This document shows, piece by piece, positions 9,853 to 20,880 of a stretch of 64,000 bases of DNA. The notes below the pieces were generated by a model. That model ran no database searches. It saw only the letters and a list, made by a program, of their open reading frames with translations, and was not told where the DNA came from. Position 1 is the stretch's first letter. Each line of letters begins with the position of its first letter. The stretch covers positions 3,769,997 to 3,833,996 of the forward strand of contig CM043964.1 in assembly GCA_014529385.2 (NCBI GenBank), written 5' to 3'. The stretch comes from Adiantum capillus-veneris. Lineage: Eukaryota > Streptophyta > Polypodiopsida > Polypodiales > Pteridaceae. A program made the translations under genes and the position numbers.

Positions 9853-12347
9853 CTACTGCAACTCACTGAAGGTGTCCCCTACCCTCAAGCTCGGAGGGAC
9901 AGTCTCTGAGCAGGCCCTGACTGAGATGAGAACCTCTAGTCGTGTGAAGGCTCCCATCCACCCGAGTGCTATTGGCTTGATGGGTGTGAGCCACTTAGCT
10001 AGAACTGACATTAAGATGTCCTGGTACTTGCTCTGCACCCCCCTCATGCCCTGTAATTGAAGGCCCTGGACCTCCTTTGACAAACCTATGAACTCTAGAC
10101 AATCACCTAATGAGCGCGTTGGACCTGCTGCCATGGGACCCTAGGAAACATGAGGCCGACTACCAACCAAGTGGCCTCTCTGAGTGCTAACCATGGGGTT
10201 CCAGATGAGGGGCTGTCGTAGGCACTCCTCCGTGCACGTAGGCTATCTCTGCTCCAGGACACGCCGCAAGTGCTCCCAAGATCGAAGCAGACTCATAGTG
10301 AAGCGATCCTCCAGTCTCCTGCTCAGACCAAATCTGCGCATCTCTAAAAAGATCCATTTGGTCGAAGACTGCCAAGGGCCTCCTGCCTGAGGCACCCTAG
10401 AACGTAGCCGCTGTAGCAAGAACTCCTTCCAGGGCTCCTCACCTGGAAGAAGTACTCTGACGATGAACTTCCCAAGAAGGGCTCTGGTCTGCTATGCCAG
10501 ATCAATGATCCCAAGCCCTCCCTGTGAACAAGGAAGAGTGATGACCTGCCAAGCCACCAGGGCTCGGGCTATCTGAGTGTCACGTCCTGACCAAAGGAAG
10601 TTCCTGATTAGCCTCTCTACCTGGCTGATACAAGAACTCAAGAAGGTCCAACAGGAAGTGATGTACCACATAGTCGCCAATAGCACCTGGTTGGCAACTA
10701 CTACTCTGCCAGCCAAAGAAAGTCGTGATGAGCTCAAGTGTAACAACTTTCTCCTGATAGATAGGAGAAGGGGAGCAATCTGCTGCTCGGGAGACAAATC
10801 CAGACCAACTTGACAGCCCAAGTACCGAACTGCAGTCCCTGGGGGGATCTGTCTGAAACCCTCTCTTGGCATCCAATCTGGCACAGGAGCATGACCAACC
10901 GAGAAAGCCATTGTCTTTGTCCAGTTGATCAGTGCGCCAATGCACAACAGAAGGTCTCCAGAGCCTGCTCACACCTGTGGAGATTGGCCTCCTGGCCATC
11001 TAAGTACAAGGCTGAGTCGTCGGCAAACTCATCATCCAATAGCTCATCTCCCCGAATAGGGAGTGCTAAGCCCCGTAGACCAATCTGTTGCGACACCAAA
11101 AACCTGCTCATCGCCTCCGCATAGGACAGAAAGAGGAAAGGGGCAAGAGGATAGCCCTGTCTGACGGAGCGTGTAAGCATGAAGCGATCACCTCTCCCTC
11201 CTGCCAAGAGTACCTAACTATGAGCATGTCTGTATAAAGCTGACACCCCTATGATCCAAGCATTTGAGAAGCCCATCCTGCGTAGAGTGCCCTCTAGAAA
11301 GTCCCAGTCAACTCTATCGTATGCCTTCTCAAAATCGAGAAGAATGATCACGAGGTCCTCACCTCGGAGCCGTGCTAGGGCAGAGGCCTCCCAAAAGGTA
11401 AAGATGTTGTCAAGGATACTGCGTTCCTTGACAAAACCTGTCTGAGTCCCATGTATCAGACTCTCCAGAAGTGGCTGAATCCTCAAACTCAGAGCCTTGG
11501 CCAGAATTTTGTAGGTTGAGTTGAGGATGGTGATGGGGCGCCACTGTCGAATCTCATCCAAGGAGCCACCCTCCTTGGGAATGAGGTAGATTAGGCCCTC
11601 ACTCATGCTGTCACGCATCACTCCTGTGTGCAAAATGTACTAAAAAGCACTGCAGAGATCTGGGCCAAGCAGGTCCCAGTACTCCAAGAAAAAACTGGGA
11701 GTCAGCCCATCTTCACCTGGACAACTACCACGGGGGAGAGCCCTAAGAGCCGTGTGCAGCTCCTCAAGCTGAAGTGGCAGCTCAAGCCTCTGACGCATCT
11801 CCTCAATCACAAGACAAGGCATCTGTGCCCAAACCTGCTCCCTGCATGCATCTTGACGCGTTGACTGGGACTCTGCAGATAGTAACTCATGATAAAAGTC
11901 AGTAGCAAGTGCACGCATATCCTCGGACTCAGAAGCAACTGACCCATCGGGCCTCCTCAACTGACTGACCTTGGCATGCGAGTGCCGAGGTCCCACTGCC
12001 TCAAAGAAAGCACCGTTCACTCTGTCGCCCACCTGCGTCCACTGAGATGCCTGTTGGTGGAAAGCAAACTCATGTCGGCTAACAAACTCCTGTCAAGCTT
12101 GCTGTAACTGCTCCTCCAACCAGGGGCTGTCTCGATGCTTTTCTTGCATCCTCTGTAACAAAGCAATGCCCCGTCTGAGACGCTGCTCCTCCTCTCTCGC
12201 TGCAGCCCTGCGAGCCAAAGACTCTTGAAGAAAAAAACGACTAATCTGTGCAAGGCCTGCGGCCACTCTGTCAGCAGGAGACTCCTGCCTATCCAAGCCC
12301 TCTGTCCAGAGAGCCTCTACCCTCTCTCTAAGTGCTGAGTCCAACAA
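9853..12347 (-). pseudogene. LINE ORF2 linker, RT and C-terminal region
   Basis: RT is recognisable in pieces: EGLIYLIPKEGG and RPITILNSTYKILAKAL, then VIILLDFEKAYDRVDWDFL (motif A), a frame break, SVRQGYPLAPFLFLSYAEA (motif B, where Gly-Cys-Pro is usual), and DDEFADDSALYLDG (motif C, FADD). Downstream come RYLGCQVG, LSLAGRVVVANQVLLA and QGGLGIIDLA, typical of plant LINEs after RT. Breaks near 12100, 11640, 11210 and 10930 mean no full-length product is possible. Confidence 0.8.
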
Positions 12348-13149
12348 GACCTCTCTGGGATGCGAACCATCGTGCTCCCACTCCTCTGCCTGTCTGCTAC
12401 TGTGAGGATCACTGGTGCATGGTCCGAGAAGGAGGTCCTTGCGAGGATGCCCATTGTCCCTCCCAAGTCATTGAAGTGGTCACTAGTGTAGAAGCGATCT
12501 ATCCGCGATAGATTCACTCCTCCCACTCTACGGTCCGATCGAGAGAAGGCAAGGCTGTCTGGGGCCCTCACAAAACCAGAGTGCTGCCATGCATCCGAGA
12601 CCCTCAAAGTCATACAAAGCCTCTCCCAAGCTACCAACTCAACTCCATGCACAGTAGCATGGCTACCACCAATCCAGTTAGAAGGGTCCTCCAGCATGTT
12701 GAAGTCCCCCCCTATGCACCAATGCTCTGCGGCGGCGGCAGAGACTCAACTATCTGTGACCAAAATGTTGCACGAGCACTCGCCACATTGGGCGCATAAA
12801 TGTTCAGGAAAACCACTAGGCCACCCTGAACCTGCATAGTAATCCACTGAGCCCTCCCTGGCACAATGATCCCTCTGCCCACTATGGCCTGCTGCAAAGA
12901 GTCCGTTATACATACCCCACCCTGGATGCCTCCAGGTCCAAAAGCAGCTGACCAAAAAGTATCATATCGTCCACGCAAGAGCTGACCACAACATCTGATG
13001 CGGCTCTCACACAGATGGTGCTTCTCAAGCATAAAGAGATCAATCTCTCCTCCCACAAGACAACGCTCAAGCTCCTGACGTAGTCGGCCCCACTGGCACT
13101 GAAAGTGGGGCCCACCTAGTCCCTTCACGTTCCATGAGACGATCCTCAT
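12317..13149 (-). pseudogene. LINE ORF2 endonuclease domain
   Basis: Starts MRIVSWNVKGLGG, the usual start of plant LINE ORF2, then VVFLNIYAPN and, after a frame break near 12700, WIGGSHATVHG, RIDRFYTSDHF and FSDHAPVILTV. These are the Asn, Asp/Asn and SDH motifs of exonuclease-III/APE-like nucleases that nick target DNA for target-primed reverse transcription. The EKHHL motif reads LEKHHLCE where LQETHL is usual, a substitution at a metal-binding Glu position (approximate). Confidence 0.8.
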
Positions 13150-13850
13150 GGAGAACGAGAGAGAACAGATGCTGTCAGAGCAGCTAGACGGGCTATCTTT
13201 GAGGCTGGCTTGGATGGGGAGTAATCCGCATCCGAGCGTTCTCTAGATAGGCGTGACTGCAACGAGTGCCTGGCCCAAGCCCAATCAGAACGAGCCGTAC
13301 GTAAAGCAACCTCCTCTGTCTAAGAGTCCTCATGAATGTATACATAGCATGGCAAGCACTGTGTATCGGCAAAGAAGTAAACCACAATGTGTCTACACCC
13401 AGCTAAGTCTGGAGGTGTCACCGCAAACTTGGCCAATAGCCACAAAGTCTGGAGAAAATCTGTAACTCCTAGTTCTCCCATGTGGTGAGAGAACTCTAGT
13501 ACCTGTGTGTGCAAACATCCCAGCACTGAGTCGAGAGTCCACTCTACCTGGTCTATGCCGCCGCAGAGTGGGAAAGAGACGCCAACTGTTGAGTCCAAGG
13601 CCTCTGTCTCCCTAGCGGCAAGGAACAGAACATGGATCTTGAAGGAGGCTGCCTCATGGTCTGCTGAGGGGTCACCAAGAAAATGAGTAAAGCCGTAGTC
13701 AAAGAAGTCCCTCGGCGCCGAATGTCAATGCTCGTCAGACCACGAGGGATAGCTGCAAGGGAAGATGTATGTACCTGCAGAGGGGGCCGCAGGAAAGGCT
13801 GTCCCTCTCTCGCTAAGTGACTTGTGGCAAAGGCGTTGCCAAGAGATCTC

Positions 13851-15010
13851 CTAGCCGCAGGAGAAGGCCTTGCCCCCTGGGTCGAGTGTGGAACTGTAGT
13901 AGGAGGGGGGGGAGAGGGAGATGGGGGGAGCGGAGGAGAAGAGGGGTGGGAAGGAGCGACTGAGGTAGAAGGGTGGGAGGAAGAGGCGGCGGGGGGGAGG
14001 ATGAGGAAGATGGAGGGAACTCTGGGGGGGAGGGGCTATCGAGGGTGAAGCTGGGGAAGGGGCTGGGGCAGGGACCTCTTCCTGCTCTAGAGGACCAAAA
14101 CAGTTCCCTGTGGGAACCCAGTACTGCTGAGTAGGTGCCTGAGGACCACTTTGAGTGCCAGTGTGATGTTGTGGCCCCTGTCGATGTCTACCACAGACCT
14201 GCTGCCATCCCTCCTCCACTGGAGCCCCAGGATTAGAGGGTGGCTCTACCTATGTGCACTGTGTATCTAGCTGTGTCTGCTGGCCAACCCTTGAAGGCTG
14301 GGGCTGAGGCTGTCGTGTAGGTCGAGGCCTCCTCCGTGGACATGCCTTCTCTAGATGGCCCATCTGTCGACAAATGAAGCAGTGGTTCGAGAGGCCCAAA
14401 CACTCCACACTCTGTCTGAACCAACCCCCACTCACCCGTGGCAGAAGGATAACCTTCGAGAGTGTGTGAGTGTCTCTTGAGGGAATGCCAGCCGCCTTGG
14501 CAGCTACTGAGGCTTCCGTGCGAGGTGTCTCCTGGATAGTCCCAATAGCTGAGCCTATCCTGGATAGAAGTGGTAAGTACTCCCTCCGCAAACCCGAAAA
14601 GCAGACAGAGATGGGGATGTCTGCCTCCTCTACTAGAACATTCGAAGCAAGGTCGAAACCATGTCTCCACTGTCGAAAGTGGGCACGTGCTGCTCGGATG
14701 GTCAATGGACTCATGGCAATGACCTTGGATGCCATCTAGGAGGTCTCAAACTCAATCTGGTAGTAACCGCGTCCGAGTATCTATACATCCAAGATCCCGC
14801 CCACCTCTATGAGAAGGTGGGCCTGGAGAAGGTCACACAACTCTCCTCTACTAGGTGGGGTGCTGAGGATCTTGCAGATGACAGAAGTTGCCTACAAGCG
14901 CTCTACCTTTGCGGCTAGGCTCGCTTGCTCTGTCTGCGAAAGAGAAAGTCGAATGGTGGGCTCAGCGGGGTCAGGCGAGGGGGCTTTGGGTGAGTCCCTC
15001 TGAGGTAGAG
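13851..15010 (-). pseudogene. LINE ORF1 (RNA-binding, zinc knuckle)
   Basis: The best-preserved part is 14735-14250: MASKVIAMSPLTIRAARAHF, then a stretch ending in the knuckle CFICRQMGHLEKAC (CX2CX4HX4C) and an Arg/Pro/Gln-rich tail. An in-frame TAG just before that Met replaces what reads as a Glu codon in the context EFETS-x-MASK, so translation originally began further upstream. After a stop, 14219-13851 continues with GWQQVCGRHRQG and a very Pro/Ser-rich tail, as plant LINE ORF1 proteins often do. The protein would coat LINE RNA. Confidence 0.7.
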
Positions 15011-15366
15011 CGGGAGCCTCCATCTGTGTCTACTGCTGAAGCGAAGAAGCGGACGGTGAAGAAAATTTGCAACAGAGTATGCCGAGCACTGTCCGAAGAA
15101 GAAGTGCTACAGAGCTAGGTGCAGAAAACCTTTGGGAACGACAAGGACGAGAGAGGGGGGAGAATCGGCGAGGGAAGGGGGGTAGCAGACGGGCTGGGGG
15201 GCAGTGCGGGGCTAGGGCGGCGGGCAGCAACGCGTAAGGGGGGCGGGCTGGGCTGGGCAGCGCGAGGGCGACGAAGGTAGCGCGGGGGGGCGAGAGGCAG
15301 CGCAAGGGCGAGAGGGGGGGGGGGAGGGGCAGCGATGGCGCAATAGGAGGGGGGAGCGTGCAGCAG

Positions 15367-15416
15367 TCACACTAGACGATCTTACATCAGAGGTGGATGA
15401 GTACTACACTAGCACA
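15367..15416 (+). other. 50-bp fragment of the unknown gene at 18021-18618
   Basis: Encodes LDDLTSEVDEYYTS and matches 18440-18489 (LDDLTSDVDEYYTS) with only a few differences, then breaks into (CT)n. It is an orphan copy of an exon piece at the edge of the LINE. Confidence 0.75.
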
Positions 15417-15418
15417 CA

Positions 15419-15446
<28 letters not shown>
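15419..15446. repeat. (CT)n microsatellite
   Basis: Followed by TTTGTGCCAC, a junction seen again at 15944-15954. Confidence 0.9.
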
Positions 15447-15449
<3 letters not shown>

Positions 15450-15864
15450 TGCCACATTCCATGGGTATCCATTGCAATTCCAAAAGAATATTTTCAATTT
15501 TAACTCGGCCTCATAGGTCGTGCATCCCTATTTTCTTGAGGGACTAGCCTCCTCCTTGGGCACATTTTCTTCGTAAGGGATCTTCTTGTTTTTCTTATTC
15601 TTTTCCTCGTATGCCTTGCGACACATATTTTTTTTCTTAATAGTGCAATCTTCACTTAAAAAACATTTTGTATCCCTCAAAATCGATCCAACTATTATCA
15701 AGGATAATCTTTGGTTTGGTCTCATCCGGCATGGTGCATACAATTGGTCGTTCTCCCGAGCGAGGAGCTCCTTGCTTACCCACTCTATGTGGTCCATAGA
15801 CCATAACTCCAAACATGCCAAAGTGGGTTTTGAAGAAATCTTTGATAACAATTTCAAGAGAAGG

Positions 15865-15901
15865 AGACCGAGGACGATGAGAAAATCTATCTATCTCTCT
15901 A

Positions 15902-15944
<43 letters not shown>
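15865..15944 (+). mobile_element. 3' end of a 5'-truncated LINE with (TC)n tail
   Basis: The sequence CCGAGGACGAT, then AAAATCTATCTATC and a long (TC)n run is the same 3' terminus, read on the plus strand, as the intact LINE at 20878-23350 (whose minus strand ends CCGAGGACGAT, AAAATCTATCTATC, (TC)n). It is therefore a second, very short insertion of that family. How far it extends upstream of 15865 is unclear. Confidence 0.7.
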
Positions 15945-15947
<3 letters not shown>

Positions 15948-15978
15948 TGCCACCGCCTTTGAGGTGGAGCTTGTGGCA

Positions 15979-16053
<75 letters not shown>
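15906..16053. repeat. (CT)n-spacer-(GA)n inverted repeat
   Basis: About 39 bases of (CT)n, then TTTGTGCCAC, a 19-base spacer that itself contains CCACC/GGTGG, then GTGGCACAAA and about 73 bases of (GA)n. The unique arms are perfect inverses, so the whole block can form a long hairpin or cruciform. Confidence 0.9.
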
Positions 16054-16057
<4 letters not shown>

Positions 16058-16110
16058 CCGAGAATTTGGAAATGAAAAGCATGAGCCTCACACATGCACC
16101 CCCCCCCCCA

Positions 16111-16217
16111 CCCACACACACACACGCACACGCACACGCACACGCACACGCACACGCACACGCACACGCACACGCACACGCACACGCACACGCACACGCA
16201 CACGCACACGCACACGC

Positions 16218-16269
<52 letters not shown>
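16111..16269. repeat. (CACACG)n minisatellite passing into (CA)n
   Basis: A regular six-base repeat with a single G every sixth base, bounded by pure (CA)n on both sides and by a C run and a G run at the ends. Confidence 0.95.
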
Positions 16270-16271
<2 letters not shown>

Positions 16272-16293
16272 GGGGGGATAGAGAACCATTACA

Positions 16294-16297
<4 letters not shown>

Positions 16298-16370
<73 letters not shown>
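16298..16370. repeat. (GA)n microsatellite
   Basis: Uninterrupted (AG) run of about 36 units. The open frames here (Arg-Glu repeats) are not genes. Confidence 0.95.
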
Positions 16371-16373
<3 letters not shown>

Positions 16374-17001
16374 GTGGAGGGAGAGAGAGATTGTCCCACC
16401 ACTAAATCTTTAGCCAGTCATTCTCTTCTCTGTAGCAAGAAATCTACAAACCTGGTGTTTTTCTCCAAGCAAAGCCCAACGTTTTTTAGTAGCATTCCAT
16501 TGCCAATCAGACCCTCAGATCAACATTTTGAAGCAAGCATATCAGCGGTTTTGGAAGCTAGCAGATCATCGTTTTTCAACCTACATTGGTAGCACTTTCC
16601 AACCCCCTTTGGGCAGTGTTTTGCAACCATTAAACCAACATTTTTCAGCCCCCATTGGTCCAGCATTTGCAGCCAAGATTAGCAACAAATTCAATCGTCT
16701 ACACCAATGTTTTTTGCCAGGCTGTAGCAGCATTTTTCTTAGCCCTAAAGCATTGTTTTTCATCAAGACATCAAGTACACAGATCAGCCCCAACTTGGTG
16801 CGACAGGGACTGATTCACAGTACTCAGATTTCAGCCTTAGCCTCGTCATGGTTGTTTGCACCGTCGACTTCGACATAGCAACACGTAGACTCACAGCATC
16901 AGTAGCTTGCAACTACAATTGGCATGAGTATGGCATAAAAGCGCAAGAAGTCGATGGCTGAATGAATGGCTCACAAGATACCTCTATCACGACTGATGGT
17001 C
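16371..17001. other. No gene recognised
   Basis: Contains loosely repeated CATTTTTCAGC-like phrases at 16500-16760 but no coding similarity. The open frame at 16528-16878 has no recognisable domain. Confidence 0.4.
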
Positions 17002-17256
17002 CTAATGATAATTTGCCAAATATAAAGGAGAAGACAGTGGGGAAGCCGTCTCTTGGCCCTTAGAAGTCACGGCAAGGGATGCAATAGACAAGGACGACAA
17101 CAAAGTGGGGCAAATGGCATTCCGCTTGTCATCAAGCCAATCCCACAAATCGTACGCCATAAGAAAAACCATGATCTGCATCTTCCAAACGGTAAATTTG
17201 GAACCTTTAAGCTTTTGAAAAGAAGAGAGGATAGAAAGTCCAGAACCAGTAGCCAT
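17002..17256 (-). pseudogene. Fragment resembling Ty1/copia Gag N-terminus
   Basis: Contains FQKLKGSKFTVWKMQIMVFL, then YDLWDWLDDKR. This is the pattern with which many plant copia Gag proteins begin (KL.G.NY..WK..M...L....LW). Only the first 80 or so residues are present and no LTR or pol sequence is found nearby. Recognition rests on this one motif, so confidence is moderate. Confidence 0.45.
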
Positions 17257-17754
17257 GTCTACGAAATATGAAGAGGGAAATCACCAAGAAAATCTCCAAG
17301 AAAGTGTCCGCGAAAGGAAGGTAAAGCCGAGGTAGAAAGTGGTTCAAAAGTAGTCGAATCCAGACAGAGAGGGGTGAAAACATCGTAGCAGAAAGATATG
17401 TCCACCAAGAATGCTATATACTGCAAATACGCACTGCTGTCCACACCAGAAGGGACCGTACATTGGCTGAAAATTACTGGCTGAAGGTAAAAAACAACAG
17501 TCTACAAGTCACTGAAAGTAGGTCGCACAATAGGTAGAAGATGGCTGAGAGTAGGGCCTGATTTTTGCCTCTGCGCAAAAAAAAGCAGCTCTTTGTAATG
17601 ATGGAATAATTCTCGAAAAAAGTGTCCTAGGAAGTCGATCAGGTAGCCGGAATGGAGGTGCAAGACTACCCCCTTGGCGCCTCTATCATACATCCTACAT
17701 GAGCATGGGTGCTTCTAGCTACATCAGCCACATATCAATTTTGGCGTTTCCAAC

Positions 17755-18020
17755 CTCATGAAGGATGGCGTTTTCTGGTCTATTCTAGCCATGGCGTTTT
17801 TTCTATACACATCAGTCCATGTCATTTATAGCTTGGCGTTTTTAGCCTTGTTGCCTACATTAGCATGGCGATTTGCTCCATCTACATCTAGGCATGGCGT
17901 TACTTGCCTGCATATCATGCATCTACATCTAGGCGTTTCTGCCCACATCAGCCAGCATGGCGTTTTTAGCCATCTGCGCCATCATATACATCATGCAGCT
18001 TGGCGTTTCAGCCATATTGT
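17755..18020. repeat. Degenerate CATGGCGTTTT repeats
   Basis: CATGGCGTTT or close variants recur about eight times at irregular 25-50-base spacing, each usually followed within a few bases by AGCC or TGCC. The units are too diverged for a tandem satellite. Confidence 0.55.
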
Positions 18021-18618
18021 CATGATGCGATCAATGAGAAACAAGTTGCAGCAAATTTATTTGATGCCTATGGCAAGCTAATGCAAAACATTAAGGATAT
18101 GCAGGAGGAATTGGACTTTGAGGATTTTGACGTAGATGTTGTAAGTGATATGTTGAAGAATGTGGAGAAATGCTATAATCAAGCCTGTCGTGTCTGGAAA
18201 CGCTTTCACAAGGGTGTAGACTATGCGATCAAAAAATTACTTGATTGTAAGAAAGATTGGAAGGAAGAGCTCTCCGCGGTCAAGAGATGGTTGAGGAATG
18301 AGAAGATGTCACCCACTGTACGCGAGAAGCTTATTCGCAAAAATAGGAAACGAGATTCAAGAGAACGAGGTGGATTTTCTTCAAATGCTAATGAACGGCA
18401 AGGCAGGAAGGTGGAGGTCGATGCTAAATGAAAAGCACACAACACTGGACGATCTTACATCAGATGTGGATGAGTACTACACTAGCGACTTGGAGGATGA
18501 TGTCTCAGACAAGGAGACAAAGTCTAATGATGACACATGTGAGAAGAATGGGGCAATCATCAAGCGGCCTCTTTTGCCCCTTGGCCAGTACGCTGGAGAC
18601 GAGGCTCGAGGTACATGA
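18021..18618 (+). pseudogene. Fragment of an unknown acidic/charged protein
   Basis: Frame one (18021-about 18350) reads NEKQVAANLFDAYGKLMQNI, then ELDFEDFDVDVVSDMLKNVE and AIKKLLDCKKDWKEELSAVK. A one-base shift in an A-run near 18345 is needed to continue as NEIQENEVDFLQMLMNGKAG, then LDDLTSDVDEYYTSDLEDDV to a stop at 18616. I do not recognise the family. It is largely helical and charged and may be coiled coil. The tandem presence of part of it at 15367 suggests it belongs to a repeated, probably transposon-derived, sequence. Confidence 0.5.
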
Positions 18619-18649
18619 TAAAGTGCAAGAAAATAGGGATGATAACGAG

Positions 18650-20685
18650 GCGGATGATAGAAAAGAGGATGCACAGATCAGATTTCAGCCCGTCTCGTTG
18701 TCATTCTCATCGTCATCGACATCATCGGCAAGTCCAAGCATTGTAGAGATTTGTGGAATCAATAGTAGACCATTCTTCATCAATCCAAAATTTAATGTAC
18801 TAATTACAATTCACATTAAAATTACATTTCAAAGTAAGTGTAAGATGAAATGAAACATACCTCTCTATTGTGATCTTTGCGACGCACAAGCTGTATAATT
18901 TATCCCGAGTGATTCCTACCATTGTTTTTTCATTCCAATCCTTGTCAAATAGCATAGTAAAAATCTCTTCACCATGTGCAGGATTTGCAATAGAAAGGTA
19001 TTTATATCCACTATCTCTCATTTTTTCTTCTTCCTTGTTTAAAGCTTCATTAATCTTCTTCTTGAAATCCTCCCCAAGAAGACTAAAGCTCTAATCCTTT
19101 TCTTTTCATCAGCCAAAAAGGATTCCCATCTCCCCTTCAAAACAACACAATAATTTAACAATGTTTTTCTATGAGCCATTAGCAACACAACACAAACAAA
19201 TCCATGATTGCATAGTCTTCCCACAAGGGCACCATAACTCCATCCATAACTTGCCACCTCTACATAGGCTTCCCACGTGGGAATTTAGGGCATTATATAG
19301 ACCGTAATCCAATCCATAACATGACACCTTTGAATAGACTTCCCACATGAAAATTGAAGGCATATTTGAAAACATGGACTAATACATAACTTGTAACCTT
19401 CAACTAAGGCTCCCAAAGTAGCTGTAGTTTAAATTTTTTAAAGAAATGTATTTATTATCCCAAACAAGTTGAGAAATCAAAATGCATGGCATTGAGTACC
19501 ATGGCACAATCCCTTGGTTATTTCTAGCCTCCAATTTAAGCTCAATCTCCATCCAAGATTTCCGCTCAGGAGTTAGATATTCCATTATGCTCGACTTGTT
19601 CGCAATACCAAACTTCTGAAACATAAATACTTCATGTGCCAAGTTGGGTGGAGCTGTAGCCCACGAGATTCTAAAAGCAAGTGTTGACGGATAAGCTAAG
19701 GAAAAAGCACATTAAGACTAGAGAATTGAACATCAATTAACCAACTGATTCTTACGCGTTTGTTGTATCAAGACTCATAATCAATCCTGCTTCCTTCTTT
19801 TTATCGATCTCAATAAATTCACAACGAACTTGCACATGATATTTATCATCCTGAGCTAGAGTGCTCTACAAAAGAAACATCATCCAAATTAAAATTTCAA
19901 GTGCAACAATGTATATTTAAACTCAAACACAACAAGAAAAGAAGCACTTGCCTTCTTCAATTTGTCGCATCCAAGTTTCAACTTGTGGTTACCATCCCTA
20001 GACAAAAAAAGTTTGCCTCGAAGATCTACCCAATCATCCACAAGATTCTTTTCAAATTATGCATTAAGTCTTTGCCATATTGGATCCCACTTCTCAATCG
20101 TATCTTCTGTCAGATGTTTTGTTTCTCCATGTCGTCCTTTAAGCGAAACAATAAAAGAACCCATTGAAGAGACATAGCCAACCCTATCAAACGTGGATGT
20201 CAACCAAGGTGCATCCAAAATTGCACATCGAACAGCATCTGTAGCTATTAGTCTACATAAAAGAACAAAAGGGGACTCTGATTTTCTTTTGATATGAATT
20301 GACTTGTAACTTCATTCATCAAGCCAAGAGACACATTCTCCCCAAAAACCCTGTTATGCTTTGAAAAGTCGTCTTCTTCATCTTGGTTACTGGTCTCTGT
20401 GTGGATAGTTTGTGAAGTGAGAGCAAAAGATGGACCGATAGTATTTGGAGTGATAGCATTGCTATTAGAAGATCCATTTATAGACCTGTCCAAGGACCAC
20501 GCTTCATCATCACCATACACACCTTGATTTCTTCTCTTCACAGACTTCTTTGGCAGACTCATTGGTAGAATCCTTGAGGAACCATCCTCAAGTATAACTT
20601 GCCTTCCTTGAATAGTCCCAGACCGTAGAGTCATACCCCCTAAACAATTTGCTTCTCGTTTTTTCATGGAGCATTTGGGGGCCAT
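18650..20685 (-). pseudogene. Broken spliced gene of unknown function
   Basis: First block 20685 to about 19930: MAPKCSMKKREANCLGGMTL, then after a shift near 20260 IATDAVRCAILDAPWLTSTF, VGYVSSMGSFIVSLKGRHGE, EDTIEKWDPIWQRL, a TAA, and DLRGKLFLSRDGNHKLK, ending at a possible GC-type donor (AAG/GCAAGT). A later exon (about 19863-19756) lies between TTTTGTAG and GTAAGAAT and reads DDKYHVQVRCEFIEIDKKKE. Another (about 19690-19400) reads AHEVFMFQKFGIANKSSIME. A further one ends at 18863 before GTATGT and reads YKYLSIANPAHGEEIFTMLF; it needs a shift near 19080. The splice signals show it was once a real intron-containing gene. The stop and shifts show it is now dead. I recognise no domain; it may be one of a repeated plant family. 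Confidence 0.5.
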
Positions 20686-20808
20686 GAGAAATATCTTAAG
20701 CCTCTATACCAAAAAAAGAATAACACAATCAAAACTTTGTCTAGAACTACTAACTCTTTCATAACATACTATAAGTGCAATAAAACCATACCAAATGTAG
20801 AAATGCTA

Positions 20809-20814
<6 letters not shown>

Positions 20815-20876
<62 letters not shown>
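20815..20876. repeat. (GA)n at the LINE 3' end
   Basis: On the LINE's strand this is a (TC)n tail directly after AAAATCTATCTATC. Confidence 0.95.

Positions 20877-20877
<1 letters not shown>

Positions 20878-20880
<3 letters not shown>

Larger units (their letters stand above)
9430..15360 (-). mobile_element. L1-type LINE, near full length, decayed
   Basis: On the minus strand the order is ORF1 (zinc knuckle, about 15010-13850), ORF2 with an APE-like endonuclease (13149-12317), RT (about 11640-10900) and a long C-terminal part to about 9470. That is the architecture and length (about 6 kb) of plant L1 LINEs. Multiple stops and shifts make it non-autonomous. Ends are approximate: the 5' side lies in G-rich low-complexity sequence (15130-15355) and the 3' side near the (GT)n at 9401. 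Confidence 0.85.

Noticed and set aside
15586-16592. Long open frames of Arg-Glu, Ser-Leu, Thr-His or Cys-Val repeats
   Set aside because: They are translations of (GA)n and (AC)n microsatellites and have no other protein features. The same applies at 54065-54457 and 54791-55058.
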